Shown: piece after piece, positions 11,601 to 21,835 of the stretch
Layout: each line of letters opens with the position of its first letter
Position numbering within the stretch: the first letter of the stretch is position 1
Assembly: GCF_008728515.1 (NCBI RefSeq)
Contig: NC_044984.1
Location: forward strand, 85,519,277 to 85,583,276
Source of the DNA: Papio anubis
Lineage: Eukaryota; Chordata; Mammalia; Primates; Cercopithecidae
DNA: 64,000 bases
Direction: 5' to 3'
Translations under genes and position numbers: made by a program
The notes under the pieces: model-generated
Seen by the model: the letters and a program-made list of their open reading frames with translations, nothing else
The model's database searches: none
What the model was told of the DNA's origin: nothing

Positions 11601-13120
11601 AATTTTGCTGTCTTTCCAAATTACTCTACATTAGGAAGATCTCTGATTAGGCTAATGCTTAGAGTTGCAAATTTGAAATAGAAAACAGTTTATTTTCGCT
11701 ATCTATTCCCTAATATTAGAAAAAAATTAAGGGGAACTTTCTGTATTAAGTAAATGTGAAATGTTGATATAGATGATTATTATCTGGCAAAATAACCTAA
11801 ACTGAGGTGATGAATGAAACTGAGGTGATGCAATGAGAATACCAAACCAAATGTAGAAAGATAAGGAAGAAAGAAAGGAAACTATTATGTTACCTTTTCA
11901 AATGACCACCATGTACTGGGCACTGTGGTTTCTATCTCAGCTTGGCACTGACAGGCTATTGACCTTTCTCCCATAGATCTATCTTCCCATCTTCCACACC
12001 AGCTCTTCCATCCTTTACTAATACAATGTATACCTTCAAATGTGCCTGTATCTGTATCCTTCTTTGTTTCAGAGAAAGAAGTAGCCCTGCTCTTGCGAAT
12101 AATTTCTACCCACCAAATCTAATGTATTCCATCATCCCTCAAACATCATAAATTCCTTTAGCATTTTGGTCTGTCAGAGAGTATCCTTCCTCCTGACCTC
12201 ACATGTTTAAAATGAGGAATCATATATTGCCACATAGTGAATTTTCCACTGGAAACAACAAGAGTGGTTTAGCTGTGTTAGCCTGACTGTGTATTGTGTG
12301 ACGGTCAAACAGCACCAACCCTTACCTTGGCTGCTTTTCAGAAAAAACAAAGAGCATGTGGAGCTTCAGGGTTGGCAAGCATGGTCTTCTTTATGAGAAC
12401 GTTTAACCCTACTAGGGGTTATATGAAACTGGCAGAATTAACAAATGTCATATGTATAAAGTATATTGTAATATTTTCTGACAGCAATACCTTTATTCAG
12501 TATGGCCAGAAAACCAATTTTCATCATGTAGAGATGTTCAAATTCAATAGGCTCGTTTGCAGACATTATTACTTTATATGTGAATCAGTGTTTCCTGCTT
12601 GATTTTTCATTTAGAGAGTCTTATCTGTGAATCATGGTCTTTCTCTTCTGCCAAGCTCTGCCAAAGATTAATAGCAGAGTTATCCTGGTGGGAAATGGTG
12701 GATTTCAATTTCCCATTGGAATCTATACTGCTTAAGTTGAGGAATGTCCCTGAAGACCAGATAAATGCATAAACAATCCAAACGCATCAGATCAAACTTC
12801 ATCCAGAAGATAAATGAAAAATAAAGAGAGGGGAAAGAGAAAGTTTGGAAATATCAAATGAGTTGCAGGATTGTACCTAAGAAAATAAAAGCTCTGTAAT
12901 ACAATTTTTTTTTCCTAAGGGGGGGGAAAAAAAAGATGTTAGACTCTCCCATCATATTTCTTTTTCTCTTTTTCTCTTTAATCTTCTTCACAGTCTCCCA
13001 GAGCACTGTGATGGCCACACACCACAACAGAGATAACAGGGGCAGATGATGATCATGACAGCAGAGTAACATGTTGAGTCTCAACTAGTTGATGTCAGGG
13101 AAGACCATGAGACAATATGG

Positions 13121-13380
13121 GACCAGGCACAATGGCTCACACCTGTAATCCCAGTACTTAGGGAGGCCAAGGCGGATGGATCAATTAAAGTCGGGAGGTC
13201 GAGAAAGCCTGGTTAACATGATGAAACCGCCATCTCTACTAAAAACACAAAAATTAGTCTGGTGGTGGTGGTGGCCTGAGGCGGGAGAATCGCCTGAGCC
13301 TGGGAGGTGGAGGTTGCCATGAGCCGAGATTGCACCACCGCATTCCAGTCTGGGCGACAGAGTAAGACCCTGTCACAAAA
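13121..13380 (+). mobile_element. Alu element, antisense to LUM, in intron 2
   Basis: Starts GACCAGGCACAATGGCTCAC and ends GCGACAGAGTAAGACCCTGTC. It is internally shortened in the right arm, where a GGT expansion (GGTGGTGGTGGTGG) replaces part of the usual sequence. Its A-tail appears to have become the adjacent GGAA tract. Confidence 0.93.
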
Positions 13381-13626
13381 AGAAGGAAGGAAAGAAGAAA
13401 GGAAGGAAGGAAGGGAGGAAGGAAGGAAGGAAGGAAGGAAGGGAGGGAGGGAGGGAAGGAAGGAGGGAGGGAGGGAAGATGAAGGAAGGGAGGGAGGGAG
13501 GAAGGAAGGAAGGAAGGAGGAAAGGGAGGGAGGGAGAGAAGGAGGGAGGGAGGGAGGGAGGGAGGAAGGAAGGAAGGAAGGAAGGAAGGAAGGAAGGAAG
13601 GAAGGAAGGAAGGAAGGAAGGAAGGG
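13381..13626. repeat. GGAA/GGGA polypurine microsatellite
   Basis: Nearly pure purine on the plus strand for about 246 bp: (GGAA)n interleaved with (GGGA)n blocks at 13441-13476, 13487-13500 and 13522-13562. It begins where the Alu A-tail should be, a common birth site for such repeats. The plus strand is the template for LUM transcription. Open frames through it are low-complexity Glu/Gly/Arg/Lys artefacts. Confidence 0.95.
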
Positions 13627-13627
13627 A

Positions 13628-13696
13628 CTATATGGGCTTCTTTTTTTTTTTTTTTTTTTTGAGACGGAGTCTCGCTCTGTCTATATGGGCTTCTTT
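13628..13696 (-). mobile_element. Ultra-short 5'-truncated Alu with perfect 16-bp duplications
   Basis: Insert at 13644-13680: 17 T then GAGACGGAGTCTCGCTCTGT, i.e. only the last 20 bp of an Alu plus its A-tail, in minus orientation. CTATATGGGCTTCTTT flanks it exactly at 13628-13643 and 13681-13696. Perfect duplications and an intact poly-T point to a recent event. It lies in LUM intron 2, in the same orientation as the gene. Confidence 0.9.
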
Positions 13697-13987
13697 GTGG
13701 CTATGGAGTTTACCAACTGTGCCACTTTTGAACTCATTTCTTCCTCCTTCATTTAGATCTTGTCAAAAAATAACTGTAGGACACAAATCTAAGCCATAAA
13801 GGAGAAAAATAATAAGAGATATATATGAGGAGGTAACACAGTAGGATAAATTGGTCTGGAATTTTTAATTTGAAGACTTATGTATTGAATTCTGTGACCT
13901 CAATTGTTCCTTATCTGGATACACCAAAGAAAGGCTGGATATTGGATATATGATTGAGCTAGAATGATTCTTTGTTTGAAGTAGAGG

Positions 13988-14313
13988 GACATTTTGTTGC
14001 CTTTTTTTTTTTTTTTTCTTTCCCCAAGACAGCCTTGCTCTGTCGTCCAGGCTGGAGTGCAGTAGCACGATCTCTGCTCACTGCAACCTCCATCTCCCGG
14101 GTTCAAGCAATTCTCCTGGCTCAGCCTCCCGAGTAGCTGGGATTACAGGAGTGCGCCACCAGACCTGGCTAATTTTTGTATTTTTAGTAGAGATGGGGTT
14201 TCATCATGTTGGCCTGGCTGGTCTCAACTCCTGACCTGGTGATCGGCCCACTTCGGCCTCCCAAAATTCTGGGATTACAGGCGAGACCCCCCGCACCCAG
14301 CCGACATTTTATT
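13988..14313 (-). mobile_element. Alu element in LUM intron 2, 94 bp from exon 2
   Basis: Full Alu dimer on the minus strand (poly-T from 14002, end CCGCACCCAGCC at 14302). It is flanked by GACATTTTGTT (13988-13998) and GACATTTTATT (14303-14313), an 11-bp duplication with one mismatch. Same orientation as LUM and inverted relative to the Alu at 13121. Confidence 0.95.
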
Positions 14314-14407
14314 TTTTTAATGGAGCCAGATGCAATATTTGTGTTGCGCAGCTCAGGTATTTAAACACTTGAGGAAACATCAAACACAGGAACAGCTTTT
14401 TACTTAC

Positions 14408-15269
14408 TCTCAAGTTGATTGACCTCCAGGTAATAGTTTTCAAGGTTTTCATTGACGGTTGGTATGTTTTTAAGCTTGTTATAGGACAGATCCAGCTCAA
14501 CCAGGGATGACACATTGAAAGAATTTCCAGGTATTCCACTATCAGCCAGTTCATTGTGGGACAAACGCAGATACTGCAATGCATTAAAACGCTTGAAATA
14601 CTCATCAGGGATGTTGCTGATCTTATTGTTGTCTAAGTAGAGAGTTAGAAGAGAGACAGGGAGACCAGAAGGCAGTTTGGCTATCTGATTGAAGCTCAAG
14701 TCAAGGTATTCGAGTGATTTAAGACCTCTTAAAGCAGCTGAAACAGCATCCTCTTTCAGCCGATTGTGTTGGAGATGGATGAAGGTCAGGTTTACCAGTC
14801 CTTCAAAAGAGCCCAGCTTTGTGATCTTGTTATGAGTAAGCTGCAGATCCTCCAGAGATTTGGGAAGTGGGCCCACAGACTCTGTCAGGTTGTTGTAGTT
14901 TATATGCAGCTTCTTCAGTTGTTTCAATTTAGAGAAAACTCTCCCTTTTATCTTGGAGTTTTCTAGAAGGTTGTGATCTAGAATGAGCCACTGCAGATCA
15001 GTTACATTCTCAAAGGCCTTTTCATCAATATGGTCAATCTGGTTATTCCTAAGGTAAAGATACTTGATTCCAGGAGGCACCATTGGTACACTTTTCAATT
15101 TCAGCTCATCACAGTACATGGCACTTGGGTAGCTTTCAGGGCAGTTACATTCTGGTGCACAGTTTGGTGATGATTGCCCATAAATTGATAGGGGAAAATC
15201 ATAATCATAGTACTGGCCACCGGTACCACCAATCAATGCCAGGAAGAGAGTAAATGCACTTAGACTCAT
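14408..15269 (-). CDS. LUM: LUM coding exon 2: lumican residues 1-287
   Basis: Encodes the secreted keratan-sulphate proteoglycan lumican, which binds fibrillar collagen and keeps corneal and dermal fibrils thin and evenly spaced. The start is the second in-frame ATG (15269), giving MSLSAFTLFLALIGG, a hydrophobic signal peptide of about 18 residues; the upstream MPK codons lie in 5'UTR. Next come a Tyr-rich acidic stretch (QYYDYD, likely sulphated), the class II Cys cluster C37-x3-C41-x-C43-x9-C53, and about ten LRRs of the LxxLxLxxNxI type. N-glycosylation/keratan-sulphate sequons are at N88, N127, N160 and N252. With exon 3 the protein is 338 residues, the human length. Apparent differences from human: S17G, H125Y, F180L, K181R, R198K (from memory). 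No frameshift. Confidence 0.98.
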
Positions 15270-15290
15270 TTTTGGCAAATGGTTTGAATC
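15270..15290 (-). other. LUM: LUM 5'UTR part in exon 2
   Basis: 21 nt between the TTTAG acceptor and the ATG. The start context is GCCAAAAATGAG, with A at -3, which is favourable for initiation. Confidence 0.9.
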
Positions 15291-17693
15291 CTAAATAAAG
15301 TTGAAACATTTATTAATAAAAAATATATACTTTCAAGAAAAGGATATTCAACTTACAACATTAAATGCATTATAAAATGTGCATTTTGTTATTCTTATAG
15401 CTATTTTTAGTGCATCTAACGGCGTCTCTTCCATTTTTATTTAGGTATGAGGACAAAGGTGTATGTTTACAACTGTGTGGTGAGCAGGTTTCAGGTTAGA
15501 TTGCGTACACGTGCGCCCCCTTCTGGGAGAGCCAGGCCTAATTGTTCCAGTCAATCTCTTTAGGCTCTTCCTTAATGAAATGCCTGCCTGTAAGAGGTTT
15601 CTGGGTGGTGTTCATTGACCACCGAATTAGACTACTGCTTCAGATCATCTCTCAGAAAACGAGAATGAGAAGACAGTTGTTAACTGTATACTCTACTCTA
15701 CCATTCGACATCATTAAAATGACTCATGAAGAAGATCCTTACGGGAATATGGGCAACCTGAGGTTTTGCTTGTATGTGGGAGGGAAATGGAAGGCACATT
15801 CCTTTAAAAGTATCCGGTTATTGTTGGTTCTGAGGAAGGAGAACAGAATTCTTGGTGCTGGTGTGCGTGCACACTAGTGCACGTTGTGCTTGACATTCCA
15901 CACTTTTTAAAGCACACTGCAAAACTGTGTTCTGAAACTAATATTTCATAAATTAGCTATTTACTAAATTAAATATTAGTAATATTTAAGAATTACTAAT
16001 GTTTATCAGGAAAATGTCACACATTCTAAGGGTTTCTCTATCTGGAAAGAGATTCAACAGGTAGAGAAAGATAGTATTTTCCGAGTTTTCAATTAGAGTT
16101 ATAGTCTGTCTCAATTACTCACAAGTTCTCTACTTTCTTCATGCCAAAATCAAAGATGCCATGGTTTGCTTATATGGCTTTTAATGACCTCACAGAATGG
16201 AGGTGGGAGAGAGGTGGGACGTTTTTAAAGTTTGGTTTTAATACTGGTATTAGAACTATCTAGTAAATTATTCAATTGAGAATATGAATTTAAAATAATG
16301 TGTAACAGTTATCTTCTCATAGGAACATGTTTCTAAGGTGAGGTTCAAAAAAGTCCATTTCAGTGTCTTAAGGAGGTGCAGCAATTTAGGTATGGGAAAA
16401 TTAGAATATAAGAGTTAGACTTTTATAGAGTGAAGAGTTGTGGCTGAGGCAAAGTTGGTAGCCCTGGGAGATAAATCATTAATGTGAAGAAAGATCTACA
16501 TTCTAATAGATAACTGAGAATATTGTATCTTCCTATGAAAGTATGATTACAAGCTTTTGGATCAAGGTAGTTTGGGATAAGCAGGATCTCTGGGGTAAGA
16601 AACTGAAAACGTCTTTTATTTGTTTTAATTTGAAATTATAAGGCACTTTGTTTCAGATCAGATGGAACGTTATAAAACAGTGGTCAGAAATACTTTGCTG
16701 ACATAATGTAACATGTAGCCAGATTCTCAGTAAATTACTCTCTAAGATTGTAATGGGGGGCATTTAATATTGTTGACAGAACTTGCCATAATAATAATTG
16801 CATAGCACTAAAAAGAACATGATGACATATTCGCAGAGTTATTTATAAGTTACAGAATGCAAATACTGTAAAGATTTGTCTTGCTTTATTAATAAGCTAT
16901 TTTAAATTTAGTATATACGAAAATATTTATGGTAACTATAAGGTGAGTATTAAATAGTAATGAAAAATGCTTCCACATTTTTTGGCAAAGTAAAAACAAG
17001 GATGCTGAACTGAAAGAGAGTTTGTGACCATATAATGACTCCACTATGAGACAAAATCACACTGTACCTCCCTCAGTTTTCTCAAATACCTGTGGCTATA
17101 GAGAAAATGCTGTTTCCAAAAACTAAATCATTTCCCAGAATTTCTTTAAAAACTCATTCCTTAAGGCGTATATCCAAGAAACAATTTTTTAAATTAACAA
17201 AACAGAAATAAATAATCCATAAGAGTCTCTAAATCTTTTAGCTCATGTTTTATAACATAGAATGTTTATCGTAAATTATAACAAATTGCCACAATATACT
17301 TATTAAAAGATATTTTGAATGCTGATTAAAATGACTTTTCCTTACTCCAGTATTAGAGTCCAATACTAACGTATATAACTAATTAGCATATATAACAAAC
17401 ATTTTAATTTCTATATTTTTTCACTGTGTCTACTTTAACTATTTTCTCATTCTAACCTTGAAACTTTTTATAACTTCCCTTGCCAAGCAATACAGCATAT
17501 ACTGTATAAAATCTCAAATCTATAAATCATGGAAAACATATTAAACAAAATGTGAAACGAACTGCTCAAAACTGTGGATTTGCTGTTGAATAGCAATTGG
17601 CAAAATTGCTCTGGAATTTTTCCTGTTCCTGTTACAAAAAACACTGTCCCAAACAGTTACCATCCCCAGTGCGATAGTTAAAACAGCACTTAC
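15291..17693 (-). other. LUM: LUM intron 1
   Basis: 2403 bp, donor GTAAGTG at 17687-17693, acceptor TTTAG. AT-rich. I recognise no young repeat, gene or RNA in it. The open frame at 15542-15877 on the plus strand has no domain and is taken as chance. The lack of young insertions contrasts with intron 2. Confidence 0.85.
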
Positions 17694-17780
17694 CTTACTG
17701 TCTTGACACTGCTTTCGTTAATTCTTAAAGCAGATGCACTATGGACAAGAATCCACCAATATATGCTGTAAACTCTGTCA
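17694..17780 (-). other. LUM: LUM exon 1 (non-coding)
   Basis: Ends ...GTCAAGACAGTAAG at the GTAAGT donor (17693). The sequence upstream on the minus strand (GGTGGATTCTTGTCCATAGTGC...) matches my memory of the human LUM 5'UTR. The donor end is firm. The 5' end is estimated from a TATA-like motif at 17807-17814, giving an exon of about 87 nt. Confidence 0.75.
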
Positions 17781-17840
17781 GGACGGAACTGGCTGCCAGA
17801 TTCTGAGTGATACAAGAGCTGAAGGGGGGTGGGGAGACCC
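17780..17840 (-). promoter_or_regulatory. LUM: Putative LUM core promoter
   Basis: Minus strand carries a weak TATA-like TGTATCAC (17807-17814) and a C-rich GT/GC box CTCCCCACCCCCC (17824-17836), a plausible Sp/KLF site. No CpG island. Start-site position is not shown by the sequence alone. Confidence 0.45.
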
Positions 17841-19980
17841 AGCCCAGTCACGCCAGTCTCTGAATGGAGTTATGTCATTGTGGGGATCTTGTGGTGTGGC
17901 ATGTGAACACTGCTCTCTAACGAAGTGCAGGTGAATGTGGGGAGGAAGGACAACCCAGCTCATTCCCTATGGAATGGGAGAGAGATACGTGTTTAACTAG
18001 CTCAAATACCATAGCTTTTAACCAAGGATTGAGTCCTGCTTCAAATAAGGAAGCTCACTGTGAGAACATTTTTCTTACAAACCTCTTTACATCTGTGGCT
18101 GTGGCAACAATTAAGTGCAATGCACTCAGCCAACTATCATGTTTATCTAAAGATCTCATAAATCATAAGCAGGGCAAATAATTTCAGGAAAACACAAATG
18201 AACAGACTCAGAGGAATTGAATCCCTTTGTCTATCACTTTTGAAATCAATATAGATTTACTTGGACTAACTTAATTTTTTGGTCATGAGGGTAACTTACA
18301 TTAGTTTTGAAAATGTGAAATATGCTTCATATACTCTTGGATACACATGATAAATATCAGCATTTCGAGTTTACTTCTAATGCTAAGGAGACTCATTTTA
18401 TGTTACTCAGGTCTGGAACCAATCAGCAAAGTCTTGTCTGTTTCTTATTTTGTGGATTTTGTTTAGGAATTCACCCAAAACCTTACTTGGGGATAGCATT
18501 CTATAGCTTAATGCCAAAAAACATAAAAGAACAGAGAAAAAAATAAATTTATACTAAAAGTATCACAAGGCAATAATCTTTCATTCTCTCATTGCATGCT
18601 ATAATTTTTTTTCAAAGTTAAAAGTTATTCAAAGTTATAATCTCCCAAAGACCTGGCTGGATACATCTTTCATTATCAGCTCCTGATGCATGGTTTCAGC
18701 AAATGAGAGATGTACTTAAATCCTTGTCTATTTCATTTTGTGATTTTATCAGTTATATTTATGTGATTTTTTTCTAAAATGTTTCATTTCCTCATATTTA
18801 TAAGAACTTTTACAACAAGATATTTTAGTATAAATTGTCACATTGTATTTTTGTCTTTAAAAATAACTATATTACATTTTAGCAGTGAGACTTGTGGAAG
18901 ATTAACTCCATGACTAATACTGCATTTGCCCGACAAAAGACTATTAGAATAAATGCCTTATTTTTGTAATAGAACTGTTCAAAAACAAAAAGTAATCTTC
19001 TTGAAAGTAACTAATGGAATTGTAAGATGATTCATAAGCATACAATTTTTACTAATATTATTTTAAGAAAATTATTGATAGGCATCAGTTTCAACAAAGT
19101 AACTGAACAAATTTATAAGGAATTAAGAAAAAAAGACCACTCAAATATAATTAAGTGATCTTGTTATAAGAGTATTCTTAAAACAATGCTAAGTATTAAT
19201 TTTGAGTGTATCAAATTCTATAATCTGAGCTCTTGTTACAACAATTCCACCTATCCATTCCTTAAGTTTTTTCTGTATAAAGTGATACATGTGTTATGGT
19301 ATTTGTAACAGACCTCAAATGCATTACATTGGATTTAGCTCATTGTAAAGTCTTGTCAACATATACTTTTTAATAAAATCAGTTCTGTGAAACCAGTAAT
19401 TGAATAATTTTGTGCATTTCAGAGCATATTTTCAGGGTCCATTAGAAAGAAATGAAATGAACATTTATAGTGGATCTAGTATATTCCATGATTTATACTC
19501 AGAGTTTTCACATTTCTTACTTTAAATTTCATACATTAAAATTCCTATGGTATGATTTACTACTCTATTTTCAGGAGTATAAATGGAGAGTCAGAAAGTC
19601 GAATTCATTTGCTAAAAGTCACCTAACATGTAAATCTAAGAATAAAACCATGAACTTCATTCATTGGGAAGAGGGTGAACAGGAGGGAACTGAGACAATG
19701 TAGTTCACTAAATCAACTTAAAACACTTTATAGACAATGTTATTATCAGTTGGGAAAAAGCAGAAATATTAAATGGGCAATAGTTGTTTAAAAAGCCAAA
19801 TGTTAATTAGGCAATAATTTCTTTCCTTTTACCTTACACACTAACACACACATGCCTAGTCACATCCACACCTCAGAACTTTTGGGTAAGGTATAAACAT
19901 TCCATCCTGACAAATGGTGATTCACATCATTGGTGGTAACGTGCATTGAAGGCTGAATGTGTTTCATCATAATACAGGTT
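17841..19980. other. Upstream region of LUM, no gene seen
   Basis: AT-rich 5' flank without recognisable young repeats or coding frames. Likely to contain LUM regulatory DNA, but I cannot point to specific elements. Confidence 0.4.
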
Positions 19981-20251
19981 AAAATGATGGGAGTTCTCAT
20001 TGTTCACCTCCCACTTATGAGTGAGAACGTGGGGAAGAGTACACACTGGGGCCTGTCGGGGGTTGGTGGGCAAGGGGAGGGAGAGCATTAGGAAAGATAT
20101 TTAATGCATGCAGGGCTTGAAACCCAGATTGATGGGTCAATAGGGGCAGCAAACCACGATGGCAAATGTATAACTGTGCAACAAACCTGCACATTCTGCA
20201 CATATATCCTGGAACCTAAAGTAAAATTAAAAAGAAAAAAATGATGGAGTT
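19981..20251 (+). mobile_element. 5'-truncated L1P 3' end with target duplications
   Basis: About 240 bp of primate L1 3'UTR (GGCCTGTCGGGGGTTGGTGG, ACCACGATGGCAAATGTATA, CCTGGAACCTAAAGTAAAAT). Flanked by AAAATGATGGGAGTT (19981-19995) and AAAATGATGGAGTT (about 20238-20251), a near-perfect duplication. Confidence 0.85.
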
Positions 20252-21639
20252 GCCCTCTTCAGCCCAGGGACTGGATTTCCTGTTACCTGAGACTAGCAAG
20301 GATGATAAAGTATGTTATGACTATTTCACCCACTGTGTTCTGAACCCAGCCCTGGACTTACAGGGGAAAAGAATAAATTAAGTATTTCCTCCCAGAGATA
20401 ACTATCTTTTGGTATATCTTCTTAATGTGTGTGTATAAACACAAACACACAGGCAATTTGGTTTTCACATATATCATAACATTATGCTTGTAGTGCCAGA
20501 CCCATTTTAATATAACAGTAAATCACTGATGTTTTTCTATATCATTAAATGTCATTCTCTACTGTCATTTTTATTTGCTACATGAAATTCTGTTATATGG
20601 ATATACCATAATGTAGTTGTTAGTTTTTAATATTTAACAGTTGATTTCTCTTAAAATTTGCAAAGCACTATCACATAAAATGGAATTTTAATCTTTAAAT
20701 TGGTTGTACCTGCTTTGTCTACTCTGCTTATCTCAAAAGATACATTTTAAATGACAACATATTTTGAGTAAATGGTTTATGCTTTCAAATCATACAATAG
20801 AGTGCTTTTGAATGTTTTATCTTCTCATAACAATCTAATTCCCATTCTTAATTTTAGCACCCTACAAGTCATGAAACTATCTTTTATTTACATAGTCGTT
20901 ATACTCATAGCTGTATGTATTTTTAACCTTACTCTACAGTTGCTTTTATTTTTCTTAGTATCTTACATGACAAGTACATTTTTGGAATTATCAATGATAC
21001 GATTTATTATGTTTTCATTAATAAGTGTGTGTTATAAGAGTAATATGTATACCTTGGAACACTATACCAAAACATTAACCAGCATAGCAATATATAAGGT
21101 TAAATGTGAAATAATCCCTGGCTTAACTAACTCTCCAATTTCACTTTCTGTAAGTAATTGTTGTTTAGACTTTATTAATTCAGATGTTTCATACATATCT
21201 TATATACACAATAGAATTGTATTTCTTTTTCCTCTTTTGTGGCAGCATATGAGATAACTCAGACAGTTCAGAACTCAGATAACTTCTTCACTTAGGTAAG
21301 TGCACAATCATAAATTTGCTTTTGGGAGAAATTACTCTTTTCTCATGATAAGCAATGCTGTATTGAGCTAGTTTTGTGCAAGATAGCTTAAGGAAAATCT
21401 CAAAAGTAACCGGGCTTTCTGGAGAACACAAATTTGTACACATATTTTAAAATTTTGTAATTATTACCTAATTACCTCCAAAATGTTGTTCTGCTTATCA
21501 CTTCCATAAATGGTAGATGAGAATACAGTTTCGCCAGTCATTCATGAAATTTGAATATGATCAAGCTAAAATATCTATGATCCAGTTGTTAAAGTTTTAT
21601 TTCCTAAATAATATCTGGTAGTGCCAGTCTCCCTTCTTT
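20252..21639. other. Unassigned spacer; hydrophobic chance ORF
   Basis: AT-rich DNA. The 161-codon frame at 20772-21257 is rich in Ile/Leu/Phe/Ser, as expected of AT-rich non-coding sequence, and shows no domain. Not supported as a gene. Confidence 0.5.
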
Positions 21640-21835
21640 ATTCCTTAAATGTAGGCTTATCAAACCTTAAAGCACCTGACCATGGCTAAACTCCCTGATG
21701 CCATTTTCTTTCCTTCTTCTGTGTTACATTCTTGCCATTTTGACCTTCACTCAGGACCTGATATAGGAGAAGTCTGTTCCTACTCCAGGTCCTTTACCAG
21801 CTGTTCTCTTTGACTGAAATGCTCTTCCCCCAGAC

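Larger units (their letters stand above)
10516..14407 (-). other. LUM: LUM intron 2
   Basis: 3892 bp, GTAAGT to TTTTAG. It contains a 55-bp tandem duplication, a MIR, two Alus, a long GGAA tract and a miniature Alu insertion (listed separately). The remainder, including 11600-13120, shows no coding or RNA gene. It looks longer than the roughly 3.5 kb I recall for human. Confidence 0.9.
9743..17780 (-). other. LUM: LUM (lumican) gene, complete transcription unit
   Basis: Three-exon gene on the minus strand. Exon 1 (17694 to about 17780) is non-coding. Exon 2 (14408-15290) holds 21 nt of 5'UTR and 862 nt of coding sequence. Exon 3 (about 9743-10515) holds the last 155 coding nt and a 3'UTR of about 618 nt. 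Introns are 15291-17693 (2403 bp) and 10516-14407 (3892 bp). The first intron ends 21 nt before the ATG and the second begins 152 coding nt before the stop, as in human LUM. All four splice junctions are canonical (GTAAGT donors; TTTAG and TTTTAG acceptors). The transcription start and 3' end are estimates. Confidence 0.93.

Noticed and set aside
13307..13799. Open frames of 149 and 106 codons rich in Glu/Gly/Arg/Lys
   Set aside because: They are translations of an Alu end plus the GGAA/GGGA microsatellite; low complexity, no start context or homology.
14766..14966. Plus-strand open frame across LUM exon 2
   Set aside because: Antisense shadow of the LRR-coding exon.
20772..21257. 161-codon hydrophobic open frame
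   Set aside because: Composition is what AT-rich non-coding DNA gives; no domain, no splice or promoter context.
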